Assembly: GCA_958295835.1 (NCBI GenBank)
Contig: OY282378.1
Location: 4,303,694 to 4,367,693 of the forward strand
Source: an uncultured Gammaproteobacteria bacterium
GTDB lineage: Bacteria; Pseudomonadota; Gammaproteobacteria; HK1
DNA length: 64,000 bases
Direction: 5' to 3'
How positions within the stretch are numbered: the first letter of the stretch is position 1; every line of letters begins with the position of its first letter. Positions 16,394 through 25,452 of this stretch are shown here, one piece after another. The translations under genes and the position numbers were made by a program. Under the pieces are notes generated by a model. The model was given only the letters and a program-made list of their open reading frames with translations, was not told the origin of the DNA and did no database searches.

Positions 16394-17036
16394 ATGAACA
16401 CCGACGACCCGACCGACGTTCTCATCACCGGCGCTACCGTCGTCACCCTGGATGGCGCTCTCGGCACCCTCGAAGACGGCGCCGTCGCCGTCCAGGGCGG
16501 CCGCATCGCCGCCGTCGGACCGAGCGCCGATCTCGTCCGCGAACACACCGATTCGGAGGTCATCGACGGCCGCGGCAAGGCGGTGCTGCCGGGCTTCATC
16601 AATTCCCACACCCATACCGTGCTGCTGGTGCTGCGGCGCCGGCGGAAAGAACGAGGATGGCGGCGCCGATCCGGCGCCCGAGCATGCGCTCCGTGCCGCC
16701 ACGGCCCACGGCGCACGGGCCCTCGGCCGCGAGGGCGACCTCGGGACACTCACGCCCGGAAAGCTCGCCGACCTGGTGGTGCTCGACCTCGATCAGGCGC
16801 ACCTGCGCCCGATGATCAACCTGGTATCAAGCCTGGTGCACTACGGCCACCCGGGGTGCGTGGAGTCGGTGATGGTCGGGGGCCGGTTCCTGATGCGGGA
16901 CGGCAAGGTCACATGCATGAACGTCCAGGACACTCTCGACGCCGCGCAGGTGGCGACGGTCGCCGCCTGGCACCGCCTGCACGAGGCGTCCGGCGACATC
17001 GCCCTCCCCGCCTCGCTCTCGAAAATTCGACGATAA
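16394..17036 (+). pseudogene. Amidohydrolase (SsnA/TrzA type), catalytic core deleted
   Basis: The start MNTDDPTDVLITGATVVTLD, the beta-sandwich segment and the first metal-binding block INSHTHTVLL are followed after a frame change by the far C-terminus: REGDLGTLTPGKLADLVVLD, MINLVSSLVHYGHP, VMVGGRFLMRDGKVT. About 250 residues holding the remaining metal ligands are missing, so it cannot be active. Intact relatives are about 450 residues and deaminate or hydrolyse ring or aryl substrates. The same pattern of internal deletion is seen in the neighbouring permease remnant. Confidence 0.8.
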
Positions 17037-17058
17037 ACCAGCAGGATATCTGATTCAT

Positions 17059-17136
17059 TGGCGTCCCCAACGGGATTCGAACCCGTGTCGCCACCTTGAA
17101 AGGGTGGTGTCCTAGGCCAGGCTAGACGATGGGGAC
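17059..17136 (-). tRNA. tRNA-Glu (UUC)
   Basis: Cloverleaf on the minus strand: acceptor GTCCCC/GGGGAC, anticodon stem CCACC/GGTGG with loop CTTTCAA (anticodon TTC), T-arm GGGTTCGAATCCC, encoded CCA end at 17059-17061. It lies 30 bp after tRNA-Ala and downstream of gltX, the synthetase that charges it. Confidence 0.97.
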
Positions 17137-17166
17137 GGGACAAGACTGCGCCGGCGCGGGTGGTGA

Positions 17167-17242
<76 letters not shown>

Positions 17243-17285
17243 GTGCAATCGAGCCTTCGAAGCTTAGACAAGGGCGACACGAGGG

Positions 17286-18701
17286 TCAAGATTGGCGCGA
17301 ACGATCGCGTACGTAGGCGATGGCGCGATCGATTCTCGACAGGGCCGTGTCGCGGCCGACCATCTGCAAGGTGAACTCGATCGCGGGCGACACGGCGGTA
17401 CCGGTCAGCGCAACGCGAAGCGGCTGGGCCACCTTCCCGAGGTTCAGCGACAAGGCCTCGGCACACTCGATCACCGCCGCGTGCAGGAGCGCGGGCTCCC
17501 ACTTCGCGATCGCGCAGAGCTTCTCCCGAACCGCCTCCAAGGGCTCGAGCGCGACCGGACGGAGGTGCTTCTTCGCCGCACCCGCGTCGAAATCCCCATA
17601 GTCCTCGAACGCGAAGCGGGACTGCTCGGCCATCTCGACGATGGTGCGGGCCCGATCCCGCTGGATCTCGGCAATCGACGAAGGCGTCACGGCGCTCGCG
17701 ACGTCGATGCCCATCCGTTCGAGCTGCCCGGCGAGCAACACTCCAAGCCGTTCCGGGCCAGCCTGCCTGATGTAGTGCTGGTTCAGCCAGCCGAGCTTGT
17801 CGTAGTCGAAGGCGGCGGGGGCGCGGTTCACGTCGGCGACGTCGAACCGCGCAATCATCTCCTCACGTGAAAAAATCTCCTGATCCCCGTGCGACCAGCC
17901 CAGCCGCACGAGCTGGTTGAGCAGCGCTTCCGGCAGATATCCGTCATCGCGGAACTGCATCACCCCGACCGCGCCGTGGCGTTTCGACAGCCGTTGGCCG
18001 TCTGCGCCGAGAATCATCGGCAAGTGAGCGTAGCGCGGCGGTGATGCGCCGAGGGCGGCGATGATGTTCAACTGCCGGGGGGTGTTCATCACGTGGTCGT
18101 CGCCGCGGATGACGTGGGAGACGTCCATGTCCAGATCATCGACGACGACGCCGAAGTTGTAGGTCGGCATGCCGTCGCCGCGGACGATGACGAGATCGTC
18201 GAGCTCGCGGTTGTCGAACGCCACCGTGCCCCGCACCAAGTCATCGAAGACGACGGTGCCGCCGGCCGGGTTCTTGAACCGAACCACCGGATCGACCCCC
18301 GCCGGCGGCGACCCGGTCCGGCGCCGGCACCGTCCGTCGTAGCGGGGCTTCTCGCCGCGGGCGCGCTTCGCCGCGCGCATCGCCTCGATCTCTTCCTTGC
18401 TGCAGTAGCAGAGGTACGCCTTGTCCTCTCGGAGCAGGCGTTCGACGTGCTCCCGATAGAGCGCCAGCCGATCGGTCTGATACCAGGGACCTTCGTCGGC
18501 ATCGAGCCCGAGCCATTGGAGCCCGTCCACGATCGCGTCGATCGACGCCTGCGTCGAACGTTCGCGGTCGGTGTCCTCGATCCGGAGCACGAATGTTCCA
18601 CCATGGCGGCGCGCGAAGAGCCAGCAGAACAGGGCTGTGCGCGCGCCGCCGACGTGCAGGAGCCCCGTGGGGCTCGGCGCGAATCGAGTCCGGACGTTCA
18701 T
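17286..18701 (-). CDS. gltX: Glutamyl-tRNA synthetase
   Basis: 471-residue class I synthetase. The HIGH-type motif is HVGG in FAPSPTGLLHVGGARTA, the KMSKS-type motif is RLSKRHG near residue 245, and YCYC-type zinc residues are seen at AYLCYCSKEE. It loads glutamate onto tRNA-Glu in the cytoplasm. N-terminus MNVRTRFAPSPTG fixes the start. Followed on the same strand by tRNA-Ala and tRNA-Glu, so synthetase and cognate tRNA may share a transcript. Confidence 0.98.
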   Translation of the reverse strand: MNVRTRFAPSPTGLLHVGGARTALFCWLFARRHGGTFVLRIEDTDRERSTQASIDAIVDGLQWLGLDADEGPWYQTDRLALYREHVERLLREDKAYLCYCSKEEIEAMRAAKRARGEKPRYDGRCRRRTGSPPAGVDPVVRFKNPAGGTVVFDDLVRGTVAFDNRELDDLVIVRGDGMPTYNFGVVVDDLDMDVSHVIRGDDHVMNTPRQLNIIAALGASPPRYAHLPMILGADGQRLSKRHGAVGVMQFRDDGYLPEALLNQLVRLGWSHGDQEIFSREEMIARFDVADVNRAPAAFDYDKLGWLNQHYIRQAGPERLGVLLAGQLERMGIDVASAVTPSSIAEIQRDRARTIVEMAEQSRFAFEDYGDFDAGAAKKHLRPVALEPLEAVREKLCAIAKWEPALLHAAVIECAEALSLNLGKVAQPLRVALTGTAVSPAIEFTLQMVGRDTALSRIDRAIAYVRDRSRQS

Positions 18702-18824
18702 GCTTCGACATCATATCAGCCCTTCGGATCCATGATTCCGGGTTCGGAGAGGCCTGCGAGCCACCCATGCATCGTCGCACCGGGGTCGCGCCGCCGGGAG
18801 CAGTCATTTAGACTGCGCTTCTCC

Positions 18825-18899
18825 GGGCGCGTAGCTCAGTGGGAGAGCACCGTCTTCACACGGCGGGGGTCGCTGGTTCAATCCCAGCCGCGCCCACCA
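18825..18899 (+). tRNA. tRNA-Val (CAC)
   Basis: Plus-strand cloverleaf: acceptor GGGCGCG/CGCGCCC, D-arm GCTCAGTGGGAGAGC, anticodon stem CCGTC/GGCGG with loop TTCACAC (anticodon CAC), T-arm GCTGGTTCAATCCCAGC, encoded CCA end at 18897-18899. Divergent from gltX. Confidence 0.96.
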
Positions 18900-19004
18900 T
18901 TACCCGGAGCGGATCGCGAGTCCCGGTCAAGGCTCGACGCCGGCGCATCGTCCGCTCCGCCAGCATCGGGTGGGAACACCGGTGCGGTCGTGTTCGAGCC
19001 CGTG

Positions 19005-19697
19005 TCAGGTCTCGGTCCGGACGCCGGCGTCGTTCTTCGGCCGGAGCGCCGCGGTCCGGCACCGCGCTTCCAGCGGACACCCCGTGCATCGAGGCGTTGC
19101 TCGGCAATGTCGTTTGCCGTGCTCGACGAGCAGGGCATGGAACTCACCGAGGACTGCCGCATCCCGGCCGAGCGCGCCTGCCACAGCGGCCGAGAGCTGT
19201 TCGTAGGACTCCTCCTTCCCCGCCGATCCGAAGCGCGAGAAGATGCGCCGCGCGTAGGTATCGACGACGAACACGGGCCGCGCGAAGACATAGACGAGGA
19301 TGTCGTCGGCCGTCTCCGGCCCGATGCCCGGAAGGCCGAGGAGCTCCGCGCGCAGCTCCACGGTCGGACGCCGCATCAGCGACCCGCGGCCTCCCGCGTC
19401 GATGTACCACTGCGCCAGCACCCGAAGCCGCGCCGCTTTCACCCGGAAGGTCCCGGCAGGTCGTACGAGCGCTTCGAGGGCTGGCGGGGGGAGGACGGCC
19501 AGGACCTCCGGCGACAGCGCACCGGCGCGGCGCAGCGAGGCGATCGCCCGCTCGGCGTTGCGCCAAGCCGTGCGCTGGGTGAGCAGCGCGCCGGCCATCA
19601 TCTCGAACGGATCGCGCGCGGGCCACCAGTCCTGTGGACCGTAGGCAGCGGCGAGCCGCTGGAAGATCGTGCACACGGCCGAGTCCGAGCCTTCCAT
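19005..19697 (-). CDS. HhH-GPD DNA repair glycosylase, endonuclease III relative
   Basis: About 230 residues. It has a helix-hairpin-helix LLGLPGIGPETADDILVY with the catalytic Asp in VFVVDTYARRIFSRF, and a C-terminal [4Fe-4S] motif C-x6-C-x2-C-x5-C (CRATPRCTGCPLEARC). The QRTAWRNAERAI segment in place of the usual LSAQTTD-xxVN marks the MjaIII/Thermotoga-like endonuclease III branch rather than canonical Nth. It removes damaged bases from DNA. Start uncertain: ATG at 19697 has GAGGA upstream, and a TTG at 19715 is also possible. Confidence 0.88.
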   Translation of the reverse strand: MEGSDSAVCTIFQRLAAAYGPQDWWPARDPFEMMAGALLTQRTAWRNAERAIASLRRAGALSPEVLAVLPPPALEALVRPAGTFRVKAARLRVLAQWYIDAGGRGSLMRRPTVELRAELLGLPGIGPETADDILVYVFARPVFVVDTYARRIFSRFGSAGKEESYEQLSAAVAGALGRDAAVLGEFHALLVEHGKRHCRATPRCTGCPLEARCRTAALRPKNDAGVRTET

Positions 19698-19883
19698 CTC
19701 CCGCCGTGTCCTCAAGAGCAGGAATCCGGCCGGGAAGCGGGTGCGGCCGATGGATGCGGAACGAGGCGCCCGCCGCGGGTCGGCATCCCCAGGGCGGCAC
19801 GTGCGCGTCGGTCACCCACGCGTCGTCGCGCGTTTCGCGGCTTCGATCGACGGCGCCGCGCAAATGTGGCGCCATCCTTCCGA

Positions 19884-20723
19884 TCATCGACGGCGGGGGT
19901 GCGCCCGCTGCACCGGACCACGGCGGGGCCGTATCGCCCGCGGTCGAGCGAGACCCACCTCGCGCATGAGGACCCGTGCTTCATCACCGCCTACGTCTTC
20001 GTATCGTCCCGGGCGCAGGTGGCGAGGTAGCGTCACCGGCCCGAAACGCACGCGAATGAGCCGGCTCACGGTACATCCCACCGCTTCGAAGAGCCGCCGG
20101 ACCTCGCGGTTCCGGCCCTCGCCGAGGACGACGTGGAACCATCGGTTCGCACCCTCCCCTCCCGCGGGCCGCAGCGCGTCGAACCGTGCTTCCCCATCGG
20201 TCAGCGCAACTCCGCCGGTGAGCGACTCGAGGGCCTGGGCGCTCGGTACACCGCGTACTCGGACCGCGTACTCCCGTTCGACCCCGGAGCTTGGATGCAT
20301 GAGCCGATGGGCAAGCTCACCGTCGTCGGTAAACAGGAGCAGGCCCGTGGTATTGAAGTCCAATCGTCCGACCGCGACCCATCGGGCCCGGCCGACGGCG
20401 GGAAGCCGATCGAACACCGTCGGTCTCCCGAGCGGATCCTTGCGCGTCGTCACCTCGCCGGCCGGCTTGTGGTAGCGGATAAGCCGGCCCCGGCGACCGG
20501 CCCGGCGCACCGGCTTTCCGTCGACGCGCAGGACGTCGCCGGGAGCCGCGCGGTCTCCCAGGGACGCGGCGTTCCCGTTGACAGTGACCCGGCCGTTGGC
20601 GATCCACCGCTCGGCCTCACGTCGAGACGCCAAGCCGGCGTCCGCGAGGATCTTCTGCAGCTTCTCGGTCGATTCGCCGCCTTCCCGTGCGGAAGACCGT
20701 CGTTGCCGTGGCGGGCGAATCAG
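19884..20723 (-). CDS. rluB: 23S rRNA pseudouridine synthase B (start codon unclear)
   Basis: RluB/RsuA-family pseudouridine synthase acting on 23S rRNA U2605. An N-terminal S4 RNA-binding domain (KLQKILADAGLASRREAERW, then GRVTVNG) precedes the catalytic domain with GRLDFNTTGLLLFT (catalytic Asp), and GRNREVRRLFEAVG and LIRVRFGPV follow. No ATG, GTG or TTG lies in frame at the expected position. The coordinates use a CTG at 20723, whose CTGA overlaps the scpB stop just as an ATGA would; the first conserved residues are near 20675. The long in-frame extension further upstream overlaps scpB and is non-coding. The C-terminal tail is short and Arg-rich. Confidence 0.85.
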   Translation of the reverse strand: MIRPPRQRRSSAREGGESTEKLQKILADAGLASRREAERWIANGRVTVNGNAASLGDRAAPGDVLRVDGKPVRRAGRRGRLIRYHKPAGEVTTRKDPLGRPTVFDRLPAVGRARWVAVGRLDFNTTGLLLFTDDGELAHRLMHPSSGVEREYAVRVRGVPSAQALESLTGGVALTDGEARFDALRPAGGEGANRWFHVVLGEGRNREVRRLFEAVGCTVSRLIRVRFGPVTLPRHLRPGRYEDVGGDEARVLMREVGLARPRAIRPRRGPVQRAHPRRR

Positions 20724-21385
20724 TCCGTCCCCGCGTTGCCGTTCGTACCGGGATCCGGGACCGGCGCGGCCGAGCTCGTTCCCGGTGATTCCGGACCGCC
20801 CTCCTCGGCCCCGGGTACGTCCGGGATCCCGGTGAACAGGTCCGGTGGCGGGTCTTCGAGCTCCTTCAGCTCCGCGAGCGGTGGCAGCGCCTCCAGGCTC
20901 TTCAGATTGAACGTATCCAGAAAGTGCTTCGTCGTTCCGTAGAGCGCCGGCCGCCCCGGCGTCTCGCGGTGGCCGACGACGCGAACCCACTCGCGCTCGA
21001 TCATGGTCTTCATGATGGAGCTCGAAACGCTCACTCCACGAACTTCCTCGATTTCCCCGCGGCTGACGGGCTGGCGATAGGCGATGAGCGCAAGCGTCTC
21101 CAGCAATGCCCGCGAATAGCGCGCCGGCCGCTCCTGCCACAGCGCGGAGATCGTCGGCGAGAACTCCTTGCGGATCTGGGCCCGAAACCCGCTTGCGACC
21201 TCGCTTACCTCCAGCGAGCGGCCGCGCCACCGCTCTGCGAGCACGGTGACCGCATCCCGGATCGCGTCCCGGCCAGGCGCATCATCCCAGCCTTCGAACA
21301 TCGCGACGAACTCGTCGACCGCCACCGGTCGTCCGGCCGAGAGCAGCGCCGCTTCGACGTACAGAACAAGATCGTCCCGGATCAT
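20720..21385 (-). CDS. scpB: Chromosome segregation and condensation protein ScpB
   Basis: 221-residue kleisin-partner protein (two winged-helix domains) of the SMC-ScpAB condensin complex. MIRDDLVLYVEAALLSAGRP, LALIAYRQPVSRGEIEEVRG and GRPALYGTTKHFLDTF are family blocks. The ATG at 21385 overlaps the scpA stop by 4 bases (ATGA), so translation is coupled. The C-terminal 40 residues are Pro/Gly-rich and probably disordered. Order trpS-scpA-scpB-rluB on one strand. Confidence 0.95.
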   Translation of the reverse strand: MIRDDLVLYVEAALLSAGRPVAVDEFVAMFEGWDDAPGRDAIRDAVTVLAERWRGRSLEVSEVASGFRAQIRKEFSPTISALWQERPARYSRALLETLALIAYRQPVSRGEIEEVRGVSVSSSIMKTMIEREWVRVVGHRETPGRPALYGTTKHFLDTFNLKSLEALPPLAELKELEDPPPDLFTGIPDVPGAEEGGPESPGTSSAAPVPDPGTNGNAGTD

Positions 21386-22251
21386 CCTCGCGACGCCTCG
21401 CCTCCTGCCGTCCCGCCACTCGCCGTTCTGACGTGGAGGGGGCCGAACGGCCTCGCCTGCACGAGATCGATGAGCGATTCCCGGAGCAGCTCGAGCAGTG
21501 CGAGCAGGGTGACCACCACTCCCTGCCGGCCCTCCTGCGGGGCGAACAGGCTGGTGAACTCCACGAAACCCGTCCGCTGGACACGCTCCAGCACGATGGA
21601 CATGCGTTCGCGGACCGACAGCCACTCCATCCGTACCCGGTGGTGGCGGTACGCCTGCGTGCGCGCGAGCACGTCGGCGAGCGCCGCGAGGAGATCGTCC
21701 AGCTCGACCCTGGGCTGTGGACGTTCGACCTGGACGTAGGGCGTCGCGGTCCGGACCTCGACGAGATCGCGTCCGATCCGGGGCAGCTCGTCGAGCTGTT
21801 CCGCCGCCTGCTTGTACCGTTCGTATTCCCGCAGCCGGCGCACGAGCTCGGCGCGAGGGTCCTCTTCGTCATCGGTGCTCTCGGGCCGCGGCAGCAGCAG
21901 GCGGGACTTGATCTCCGCCAGCATCGCCGCCATCGCCAGGTATTCCGCCGCGAGCTCGAGCCGGAGCTCCTTCATCAGATCGATGTATTCCATGTACTGC
22001 CGTGTGATCGTGGCGATCGGGATGTCGAGGATGTCCAGGTTCTGGCGCTTGACCAGATAGAGCAACAGATCGAGCGGCCCCTCGAACGCCTCGAGAAAGA
22101 CTTCCAGAGCATCCGGTGGGATGTAGAGATCCTTCGGCAGATCGATGACCGGCTCGCCGTCCACCACCGCAAACGGCATTTCCTCCTGCCAGGGCCGCCG
22201 GCCCGGCTCGGGAGGATCCGTTTCCGCAGAGATCGTCTCGATTCCGTCCAC
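21382..22251 (-). CDS. scpA: Segregation and condensation protein ScpA (kleisin)
   Basis: 289-residue kleisin that bridges SMC heads. The conserved N-terminal helix block FEGPLDLLLYLVKRQNLDIL, the central MAAMLAEIKSRLLLP, and the C-terminal winged helix VVVTLLALLELLRESLIDLV are all present. A GTG at 22251 preceded by GGAGGG is chosen as start; the longer frame to 22458 overlaps trpS. Its stop overlaps the scpB start by 4 bases. Confidence 0.95.
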   Translation of the reverse strand: MDGIETISAETDPPEPGRRPWQEEMPFAVVDGEPVIDLPKDLYIPPDALEVFLEAFEGPLDLLLYLVKRQNLDILDIPIATITRQYMEYIDLMKELRLELAAEYLAMAAMLAEIKSRLLLPRPESTDDEEDPRAELVRRLREYERYKQAAEQLDELPRIGRDLVEVRTATPYVQVERPQPRVELDDLLAALADVLARTQAYRHHRVRMEWLSVRERMSIVLERVQRTGFVEFTSLFAPQEGRQGVVVTLLALLELLRESLIDLVQARPFGPLHVRTASGGTAGGEASRG

Positions 22252-22291
22252 GTGCCCTCCGCCGCCCGCGCGCGAGGCGCGAGCGTCGTGC

Positions 22292-23515
22292 TCACCGATG
22301 CGCAAGCCCCATCGCCTGGCGTACGGCTTCCATCGTCTCACGCGCGGCGTCACGCGCCTCGTCACAGCCTTCCGCGACAATCGAGCGCACGAGATCGGGC
22401 TGCGATTCATATTCCGCCGCCCGCTCGCGGATCGGTGCCTGCTCGGCCAATACCGCATCGATCACCTTCTGCTTGCAGTCGAGGCATCCGATCCCGGCGG
22501 TGCGGCAACCTTCTTCGGCCCAGCCCCGCGTCTGCCCATCCGAATACACGAGGTGGAACTGCCATACCGGGCACTTTGCCGGGTCACCGGGATCGGTGCG
22601 CCGAACCCGGGCCGGGTCCGTCGGCATCCTCCGGAGCTTCTCCTGCACTTCGCGCGGATCTTCACGCAGCTCGATCACGTTGCCGTACGATTTCGACATC
22701 TTCTGTCCATCGAGCCCCGGCATCTTCGGCGCTTCGGTGAGCAGGGCCCGTGGCTCGGGCAGAATCACCCTGCCCCCACCGTCCAGGTATCCGAACAGCC
22801 TCTCGTGATCCCCCAGGGTGATGTTCTGCTGATCGTCGAGCAGCGCCCGAGCGGTCTCCAACGCGCCCGAATCTCCCTGCTCCTGGTACCGGCGCCGGAG
22901 CTTGCGGTAGAGCTTCGCATTCTTCTTCCCCATCTTCCTGATGGCGGTCTCCGCCTTCTCCTCGAAGCCCGGCTCCCGCCCGTAGATGTGGTTGAACCGC
23001 CGGGCGATCTCGCGCGTCAGCTCGACGTGCGCGACCTGGTCCTCGCCCACCGGAACCAGTCCGGCCCGGTAGATCAGGATGTCCGCGCTCTGAAGCAGTG
23101 GATATCCGAGGAATCCGAAGGTCGCGAGATCGCGCTCGCGCAGCCTCTCCTGCTGCTCCTTGTAGCTCGGCACGCGCTCCAGCCAGCCGAGCGGCGTCAC
23201 CATGGAGAGCAGCAGATGCAGCTCCGCGTGCTCGTACACCCGCGACTGGATGAACAGCTTCGCGTCGCCGGGGTCGATGCCCGCCGCGAGCCAGTCGATG
23301 ACCATGTCCCATACGTTTTCGCTGATGACGCCGGAATGTTCATAGTGGGTGGTCAGCGCATGCCAGTCCGCCACGAAGAAGAAACACTCGTACTCGTGCT
23401 GGAGCTGCACCCAGTTTCGCAGCACGCCGTGGTAGTGTCCGAGGTGCAGTCTTCCGGTGGGGCGCATCCCCGAAAGGACGCGCTGGTGCTGGCGCGGGAT
23501 GGTGTTGACGTTCAC
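22292..23515 (-). CDS. trpS: Tryptophanyl-tRNA synthetase
   Basis: 407-residue class I synthetase with the HIGH-like GRLHLGHYHG at the N-terminus and KMSKS in LDGQKMSKSYGNVIEL. It has the extended form with a Lys/Arg-rich insertion of about 60 residues (IRKMGKKNAKLYRKLRRRYQ) before the KMSKS loop, and cysteine pairs (KCPVW; GCLDCK) near the C-terminus. The GTG at 23515 has GGAG 6 nt upstream and leads into VNVNTIPRQHQRVLSGMRPT. First gene of the scpA-scpB-rluB run; divergent from yciB. Confidence 0.95.
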   Translation of the reverse strand: MNVNTIPRQHQRVLSGMRPTGRLHLGHYHGVLRNWVQLQHEYECFFFVADWHALTTHYEHSGVISENVWDMVIDWLAAGIDPGDAKLFIQSRVYEHAELHLLLSMVTPLGWLERVPSYKEQQERLRERDLATFGFLGYPLLQSADILIYRAGLVPVGEDQVAHVELTREIARRFNHIYGREPGFEEKAETAIRKMGKKNAKLYRKLRRRYQEQGDSGALETARALLDDQQNITLGDHERLFGYLDGGGRVILPEPRALLTEAPKMPGLDGQKMSKSYGNVIELREDPREVQEKLRRMPTDPARVRRTDPGDPAKCPVWQFHLVYSDGQTRGWAEEGCRTAGIGCLDCKQKVIDAVLAEQAPIRERAAEYESQPDLVRSIVAEGCDEARDAARETMEAVRQAMGLAHR

Positions 23516-23691
23516 GTGGTTCTCCGGCGGCGGGCTGGGCGAGCGGGCCCGCGCCTGCATTGTAGAGAGCCGCTCGCGGCGGCGCGACACCCGCAACCGG
23601 ATCCTGCGCGCGGCCCCGGACCTCCGTTCTCCCGGCTATAATCGCGCGCCGTGACACCCGCGGCGGACGCCGGCGTTCTGCGAGCTCGCAA

Positions 23692-24258
23692 ATGAAGCTT
23701 CTCTTCGACTTCTTCCCCATCGTGCTGTTCTTCGTCGTGTACAAGATGCACGACGATTCGCACCAGGGGTTCATCGTCGCGACCGTGGCCATCATCGCCG
23801 CGACCGTGGTGCAGGTGCTGGTGCTGTGGCTGCGCGAGCGCCGGGTGGAGAAGATGCACCTCGTGGTCCTGGCAATCGTCGTGGTCTTCGGCGGGATCAC
23901 CCTGGCCCTCGACGACGAGATTTATCTCAAATGGAAGCCGACCGTCGTCAACTGGCTCTTCGCCCTCGTCTTTCTCGGCAGCGAATTCGTCGGCGCAAGG
24001 AACGTGGTGCGCCGGCTGATGGAATCCAGGGTGAAGTTGCCCGATCCGGTGTGGACCAGGCTCAACGCGAGCTGGGTGGTCTTCTTCGCGGTGTGCGGGG
24101 CACTCAACCTCTACGTCGTCTACAACTTCGACACCGATACCTGGGTGGACTTCAAGCTGTTCGGGCTGATGGGATTGACTCTGGTATTCGTTCTCGGTCA
24201 GGGGGCGTACATGATGCGGCACATGTCGGCGGAAGAAGATGCCGAGGGAGCCGGCTGA
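23692..24258 (+). CDS. yciB: Inner membrane-spanning protein YciB (septation protein A)
   Basis: 188-residue membrane protein with five hydrophobic spans. MKLLFDFFPIVLFFVVYKM at the start and NLYVVYNFDTDTWVDFKLFG are signature blocks; the length matches the family. In enterobacteria it affects cell envelope synthesis and septation. dapE begins 40 bp downstream on the same strand. An upstream ribosome binding site is weak. Confidence 0.95.
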   Translation: MKLLFDFFPIVLFFVVYKMHDDSHQGFIVATVAIIAATVVQVLVLWLRERRVEKMHLVVLAIVVVFGGITLALDDEIYLKWKPTVVNWLFALVFLGSEFVGARNVVRRLMESRVKLPDPVWTRLNASWVVFFAVCGALNLYVVYNFDTDTWVDFKLFGLMGLTLVFVLGQGAYMMRHMSAEEDAEGAG

Positions 24259-24298
24259 TGCCGGTCCCCTCCACATGATTTCGCGGGACCACGCGGCG

Positions 24299-25435
24299 AT
24301 GAATGCATCGCCGACCCTCGCGCTCGCGCGCGAGCTGATCCGCCGGCCCTCGGTCACCCCCGACGACGCCGGCTGCCAGACGCTCGTCGCCGGCCGGCTC
24401 GCACCACTCGGGTTCCGCGCAGAGCCGATGCGCTTCGGCGACGTGGACAACCTCTGGGCCCGGCATGGCGACGGCGCCCCGCTGCTGCTGCTGCTCGGGC
24501 ATACGGACGTCGTGCCCACCGGTCCGCTCGTCGAATGGAGCAGCCCACCGTTCGAGCCGACGATTCGCGACGGATACCTCTACGGCCGCGGCGCGGCGGA
24601 CATGAAGGGGGGCGTGGCCGCGATGGTCACCGCGATCGAGCGCTTCATCGAACGGCGCCCGCGACACCGTGGCTCCATCGCCCTGCTCCTCACCAGCGAC
24701 GAGGAAGGGCCTGCGGTGAACGGCGTGCGCCGCGTCACGGACGTGCTCGTCGAGCGCGGCGAGCGTATCGACTGGTGTCTGGTCGGCGAGCCGTCGAGCA
24801 CCGACCGGCTCGGCGACGTCGTGAAGAACGGCCGGCGCGGCTCCCTGAGCGGCAGGATCGTCGTGCAGGGGATCCAGGGGCACATCGCCTATCCCCACCT
24901 CGCCCGCAACCCCGTGCACGATCTCGCGCGGCTGCTGTCGAAGCTGACCGATACGGTATGGGACGAAGGCAGCGAGCACTTTCCGCCGACGAGTTTCCAG
25001 GTGTCGAACGTCACCGCCGGCACCGGAGCGGACAACGTGATCCCCGGGCATGCCGAGGCGGCGTTCAACTTCCGCTACTCGACCCGCCACGACCACGGTT
25101 CCCTCGTCGCGGCGGTGGAGTCCGCCGCGAAGGCGCTGAACCTCGACTACCGGATCGACTGGCGGCACTCCGGCGAGCCCTTCCTCACCGAACCGGGCCG
25201 GTTGATCGAGGCGGTCGGCGAGGCGGTGGAATCGGTAGCCGGCTACCGCCCGGAGCTCTCCACCGCCGGAGGCACCTCGGACGGCCGCTTCATCGCGCCG
25301 ACCGGGGCCGAAGTGGTGGAGCTCGGCCCCGTCAACGCGACCATCCACAGCATCGACGAGCGGGTGCTCGCGGCGGACCTCGACCGCCTGAGCGAGATGT
25401 ACGAAGGCGTGATCGCCCGCCTGCTGGGGAATTGA
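24299..25435 (+). CDS. dapE: Succinyl-diaminopimelate desuccinylase
   Basis: 378-residue M20 metallohydrolase of the lysine/diaminopimelate pathway. Zinc-site residues appear in LLGHTDVVPTG (His), GRGAADMKGG (Asp), TSDEEGPA (Glu-Glu) and the C-terminal NATIHSIDERV (His). The N-terminus MNASPTLALARELIRRPSV followed by TPDDAGCQ aligns with E. coli DapE, which favours ATG 24299 over ATG 24275. It faces argD convergently with 17 bp between; that aminotransferase could serve the preceding lysine step. Confidence 0.96.
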   Translation: MNASPTLALARELIRRPSVTPDDAGCQTLVAGRLAPLGFRAEPMRFGDVDNLWARHGDGAPLLLLLGHTDVVPTGPLVEWSSPPFEPTIRDGYLYGRGAADMKGGVAAMVTAIERFIERRPRHRGSIALLLTSDEEGPAVNGVRRVTDVLVERGERIDWCLVGEPSSTDRLGDVVKNGRRGSLSGRIVVQGIQGHIAYPHLARNPVHDLARLLSKLTDTVWDEGSEHFPPTSFQVSNVTAGTGADNVIPGHAEAAFNFRYSTRHDHGSLVAAVESAAKALNLDYRIDWRHSGEPFLTEPGRLIEAVGEAVESVAGYRPELSTAGGTSDGRFIAPTGAEVVELGPVNATIHSIDERVLAADLDRLSEMYEGVIARLLGN

Positions 25436-25452
25436 TCCGAGACCCGACCGCG

